Shown one piece after another: positions 14,665 to 17,011 of a DNA stretch of 17,011 bases (position 1 is the stretch's first letter; every line of letters begins with the position of its first letter). The stretch spans positions 1 through 17,011 of the forward strand of contig CAADSS010000034.1 of NCBI GenBank assembly GCA_900751695.1, written 5' to 3'. The notes beneath the pieces are model-generated. The model was given only the letters and a program-made list of their open reading frames with translations, made no database searches and was not told the origin of the DNA. The translations under genes were made by a program, and so were the position numbers. Source of the stretch: an uncultured Collinsella sp. Lineage in GTDB: Bacteria; Actinomycetota; Coriobacteriia; Coriobacteriales; Coriobacteriaceae.

Positions 14665-15036
14665 CATTGGGGACAGACTTAAATGAGTGGTCGTTGGGGA
14701 CAGCCCTTGCGGATGCCGCTCATGTGCGGCCGCGCCGGCTGTCCCACACCGCCAGGAGCTGCCGACGCGGAAAGTGCATCCCGCTTTGGAGCTTGATTGC
14801 GGGATACACTTTCCGCGCACGGCCTGTTTGGGAAACTGGGGGCCACTTTTCGGCAAAATTCCGGGATGTATTTTCGGTTGAGGGCCCCGGGGAAACTGTG
14901 CCCCATTTTGGACGCTCATTCTGGGATGCACTTTCCGCAGTTGGTCGGCGCAGCCTTTAGGGAATGTCCCCAAGTGCCGGGTTTGCCCGCGGCAAGAGCG
15001 TCCCTTTTGGCTAGTCGTTTAAGAACGTCCCCAATG
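14665..15036. repeat. Non-coding palindromic element bounded by CATTGGGGAC inverted ends
   Basis: The ends CATTGGGGAC (14665-14674) and GTCCCCAATG (15027-15036) are perfect 10-bp inverted repeats. The similarity extends to about 20 of 26 positions including a CTTAAA block. A second, inner pair has TTGGGGACAG at 14694-14703 and an inverted TGTCCCCAAG-type copy near 14966-14975. GGGACAGCC (14697-14705) also pairs with GGCTGTCCC (14737-14745). Inside are three degenerate tandem units of about 60 bp. No credible gene lies within. It starts two bases after the C39 stop codon. It resembles REP/BIME-type or other non-autonomous palindromic elements, but no transposase is present. Confidence 0.75.
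14767..14940. repeat. Three degenerate tandem units of about 60 bp
   Basis: Units at about 14767-14816, 14828-14877 and 14888-14940 share a left part like GGGAAACTG (14830-14838 and 14890-14898, 60 bp apart). They also share a right part of the form YGGGATRYAYTTTCSG (starting at 14800, 14862 and 14922). The first unit is itself a near-perfect inverted repeat: its 18-bp arms at 14767-14784 and 14799-14816 match at 17 of 18 positions. Each unit can fold as a hairpin. Confidence 0.75.
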
Positions 15037-15050
15037 ACTATGTGAATAGC

Positions 15051-15083
15051 AAAAGCCCCGCAGTCGGAGCGGACTGCGGGGCT
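15051..15083 (-). terminator. Terminator of carbamate kinase
   Basis: A perfect 12-bp stem (15054-15065 with 15072-15083) around a six-base loop. On the minus strand it reads AGCCCCGCAGTC, loop, GACTGCGGGGCT, then TTT. It lies 66 bp after the carbamate kinase stop codon and is followed at once by the palindromic repeat element. Confidence 0.9.
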
Positions 15084-15148
15084 CATGAAGAGAGGCTAGT
15101 TTGTGGGCGTCTTGCCTGGCGCCCACGAGAGAGGCAACAGAGTAGAGA

Positions 15149-16111
15149 CTACTCGTGGATGCGGGTACCGGAAAGGCCGGCCATGGTCTCGGCGGCCTTG
15201 TCCAGGGCGCCGATGATGCAGGTGCGGCCCTTGCGGGAACGGGCGAACTTGATGGCAGCGCGGACCTTGGGCTCCATGGAACCCTTGCCGAACTGACCCT
15301 CGTCGGCCAGGCGCTCGGCCTCGTCGGCGGTGATGTCCTCGAGCTCCTCCTGGTTGGGCTTGCCAAAGTTGATGGCGACATGCTCAACGGCGGTCAGCAG
15401 GAACAGAACGTCGGCGTCGCAGTCCTCAGCCAGCAGCTCGCCGCCCAGGTCCTTGTCGATGACGGCGGGAACGCCCTTGTAGCAGCCCTTGTTCTCGTAG
15501 TCGCGGACGACGGGGATGCCGCCGCCACCGCAGGCGATGACGATGAACTCGTTATCGAGCAGGTTGAGGATGGAGTCAGCCTCGACGATCTTCTTGGGAT
15601 CGGGGGAAGCGACGACGCGACGCCAGCCGCGACCGGAATCCTCGACGAAGACCTTGGAGGGATCTTCGGCCATGAACTCCTTGGCCTGCTCCTCAGTGTA
15701 GAAGGGGCCGATCGGCTTGGTCGGGTTCTTGAACGCGGGATCGTCCGGGTCGCACTCGATCTGGGTGACGACGGTGGCGGCGTGCCAGCGCTTATAGCGC
15801 TTGTGCATCTCGCGGCCGATGCCCTGCTGCAGGTGATAACCGATGTAGCCCTGGGACATGGCGCCGCACTCGGGCAGCGGCATCTCGGGGGTGCCGATGG
15901 CGTCGTGGGCAGCGGCGAAGGCGTTCTGGATCATGCCGACCTGCGGACCGTTGCCGTGGGTGATGATAATCTCGTTGCCCTGCTCGATCAGGCCGAGGAG
16001 AGCGTGAGCGGTGTTGCTCACGGCCTCGATCTGCTCAACGGGGTTGTTGCCGAGGGCGTTGCCGCCAAGGGCGACGACGATACGATCGGGCTTGCCAAGA
16101 GGCTTAGACAT
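15149..16111 (-). CDS. arcC: Carbamate kinase
   Basis: A 320-residue enzyme of the amino acid kinase fold that makes ATP and carbamate from carbamoyl phosphate and ADP. Motifs seen: VVALGGNALG (12-21), ITHGNGPQVG (50-59), ECGAMSQGYIGY (81-92), FVEDSGRGWRRVV (155-167), VIACGGGGIPVV (191-202), AVIDKDLGGELLAE (216-229), DVLFLLTAVEHV (234-245) and FGKGSMEPKVRAA (274-286). This is a complete match to the family at normal length. The ATG at 16111 begins the family N terminus, with GAAAGG about ten bases before. It stands alone: no arginine deiminase, ornithine or other transcarbamoylase is in the window, so the source of carbamoyl phosphate is not visible. It has its own terminator and an AT-rich promoter region with repeated GAACGGT. 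Confidence 0.96.
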   Translation of the reverse strand: MSKPLGKPDRIVVALGGNALGNNPVEQIEAVSNTAHALLGLIEQGNEIIITHGNGPQVGMIQNAFAAAHDAIGTPEMPLPECGAMSQGYIGYHLQQGIGREMHKRYKRWHAATVVTQIECDPDDPAFKNPTKPIGPFYTEEQAKEFMAEDPSKVFVEDSGRGWRRVVASPDPKKIVEADSILNLLDNEFIVIACGGGGIPVVRDYENKGCYKGVPAVIDKDLGGELLAEDCDADVLFLLTAVEHVAINFGKPNQEELEDITADEAERLADEGQFGKGSMEPKVRAAIKFARSRKGRTCIIGALDKAAETMAGLSGTRIHE

Positions 16112-16186
16112 TGCTGGAATCCTTTCTGTAAAAGGCCTACAACCCATTAATAACCCGCGCCCGTGCGATACGCGAGTTTATTAAGG

Positions 16187-16245
16187 TTTATATTCTCTTT
16201 ATCGCTCATTTTATTCATTTTGAAAATAGTTGAACGGTGAACGGT
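16187..16245 (-). promoter_or_regulatory. Candidate promoter of carbamate kinase with tandem ACCGTTCA sites
   Basis: On the minus strand a TATAAA -10 box lies at 16192-16187 in an AT-rich segment, with no good -35 at the usual spacing. Upstream, GAACGGT occurs twice in direct tandem on the plus strand (16232-16245). On the minus strand this reads as two overlapping copies of ACCGTTCA, each matching the LytTR half-site at 8 of 9 positions. A weak -35 with a site near -55 suits an activator-dependent promoter. This is inference from layout. Confidence 0.4.
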
Positions 16246-16713
16246 CGCTTTTACCCGCTCAGCGTAAAGAAACCCAGCTCAAGCATATCTACGTCATTTA
16301 CGTGCAACTTTATTTTAATAGAGCAGGGATTAGACCAGATTATGCAAACTATATCTTTGCTAAACATAAAACAGACAGCGCAAAATCTTACTCGCACTAT
16401 ACGAGATTCTATGCACTTATTGGACGAGTATGCAGCCCTGCAATAACATGGCGTTTTTCATCCAACTTAAGGAATAGACGAGTGCCTTTGCCGCGCGTCG
16501 GCCGGCAGCCGGCGAGCCGTCTCGTCGATTGCCGCTTCCAGAAAATCAAAAACTGATATTGCGCGCGCAATTGCGGCATGGTACTTTAGCGAAGAACAGC
16601 GCGGGCTGGGGCGACAGAGATCTGTCGTGAAGTTTGGGTTCGGCGACCCCGCCGCTGTCTTCTCCTTATCCGCCAGCGAACCCCTTGAGCGACGGATTGA
16701 GGAGGTCCTTACT
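16246..16713. other. Gene-free stretch, partly AT-rich, before the DUF3830-like gene
   Basis: From about 16290 to 16450 the base composition is much more AT-rich than the surroundings. A plus-strand frame from 16237 to 16446 could encode up to 69 residues, ending in a helical TRTIRDSMHLLDEYAALQ, but it has no ribosome-binding site at a sensible start. A minus-strand frame ending at 16467 has a GC-rich codon style over about 40 codons and might be the tail of a lost gene. A perfect 14-bp palindrome ATTGCGCGCGCAAT lies at 16558-16571, about 140 bp before the next gene. Confidence 0.4.
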
Positions 16714-16983
16714 ATGACAAAAATGCTCAAGATCACGCTGAATGGCGAGACGTTTCTCGCCGATATGCTCTGGGACAAGGCCCCCGAGACATGCAAGCTG
16801 TTCGAATCGTCCTGTCCGGTCGAGTCACGTATCTTTTCGGCCAAGATCTGCGATGCCGAGGTAACCTATCCCGTATCGGGCCCCATTGCCAATTATGAGC
16901 ACATCGAGAACCCCGTTTTTCACGAGCCGGCGGGCGCCGTGAGCTGGGATGGCGGATGGGCGTCAATCTGCATCTTCTTTTAA
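16714..16983 (+). CDS. DUF3830-like (cyclophilin-fold) protein, apparently cut short by an in-frame TAA
   Basis: An 89-codon frame starting MTKMLKITLNGETF with AGGAGG about eight bases before, a very good site. LKITLNGETF, APETCKLFESSCPVESRIFSAKICDAEVTY and a C-terminal WASICIFF resemble the DUF3830 family of small cyclophilin-fold proteins of unknown function. These are commonly about 110-150 residues, so this one is short. Directly after the TAA at 16981-16983 the same frame continues VCEPFGTRN to the window edge. As I recall the family, the equivalent segment after ICIF(Y/F) is retained and has a similar P-x-G pattern. A nonsense mutation, recoding or a simple sequencing error are all possible. 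Family assignment is from recalled pattern and is moderate. Confidence 0.6.
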   Translation: MTKMLKITLNGETFLADMLWDKAPETCKLFESSCPVESRIFSAKICDAEVTYPVSGPIANYEHIENPVFHEPAGAVSWDGGWASICIFF

Positions 16984-17011
16984 GTGTGCGAGCCCTTTGG
17001 CACCCGCAACA

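Noticed and set aside
14665..15036. CRISPR array
   Set aside because: The repeat units are degenerate, palindromic over most of their length and directly adjacent. There are no uniform repeats with distinct spacers and no cas genes.
15155..16150. A 331-codon plus-strand open frame opposite carbamate kinase
   Set aside because: Antisense of a strongly conserved enzyme gene, with repetitive Leu/Asp/Gly/Val composition and no own start signal.

Overview
The window reads as chromosomal DNA of a high-GC anaerobe. Gene style and content suggest an Actinomycetota gut bacterium of the Coriobacteriia, with Collinsella or a close relative as the best guess. The pointers are a standalone carbamate kinase, LytS/LytR-type two-component systems with short two-helix sensors, a UMF1-family transporter, a C39-like membrane peptidase and degenerate intergenic palindromes with a TTGGGGAC core. 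This placement is inference from style; no rRNA or other marker gene is present. Almost every gene is on the minus strand. Only the C39-like protein and the small DUF3830-like gene at the right edge are on the plus strand.

Layout, left to right. (1) 1-837, minus: an Rrf2-family regulator with IscR-like cysteines, followed 21 bp later by mutY, which runs off the left edge. (2) 1161-1350, minus: tRNA-Asp(GTC) with its own promoter and terminator. (3) 1351-1683: a gene-free stretch with a very long inverted repeat (39-bp arms plus an inner hairpin) and a plus-strand terminator that serves no visible gene. (4) 1684-5564, minus: a small YfcE-type phosphoesterase, then (in transcription order) a glycosyltransferase, a LytS-type sensor kinase overlapping it by 4 bp, and a LytTR response regulator closed by a strong terminator. 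(5) 5586-8041, minus: a UMF1 transporter and a zinc-dependent phospholipase C-like protein. (6) 8134-10292, minus: a second, paralogous LytS/LytTR pair. (7) 10331-13271, minus: an APC permease followed by a metal-dependent amidohydrolase. (8) 13272-14663: a divergent intergenic region, then a membrane-anchored C39-like cysteine peptidase on the plus strand. (9) 14665-15036: a non-coding palindromic element with three degenerate tandem units of about 60 bp. (10) 15051-16245, minus: carbamate kinase with terminator and promoter region. (11) 16246-17011: a partly AT-rich stretch and a DUF3830-like gene that appears to be interrupted by an in-frame TAA.

How the pieces may work together. Two paralogous LytTR systems lie within 8 kb of each other. 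Short motifs fitting the published LytTR half-site consensus occur in three intergenic regions: before the second kinase, between the permease and the C39 gene, and before carbamate kinase. This suggests, without proving it, that a LytTR regulator controls its own operon and nearby amino-acid or amide uptake, hydrolysis and ATP-yielding carbamoyl-phosphate use. The most unusual structures are the giant hairpin at 1383-1527 and the repeat element at 14665-15036. I see no CRISPR array, prophage or complete insertion sequence.
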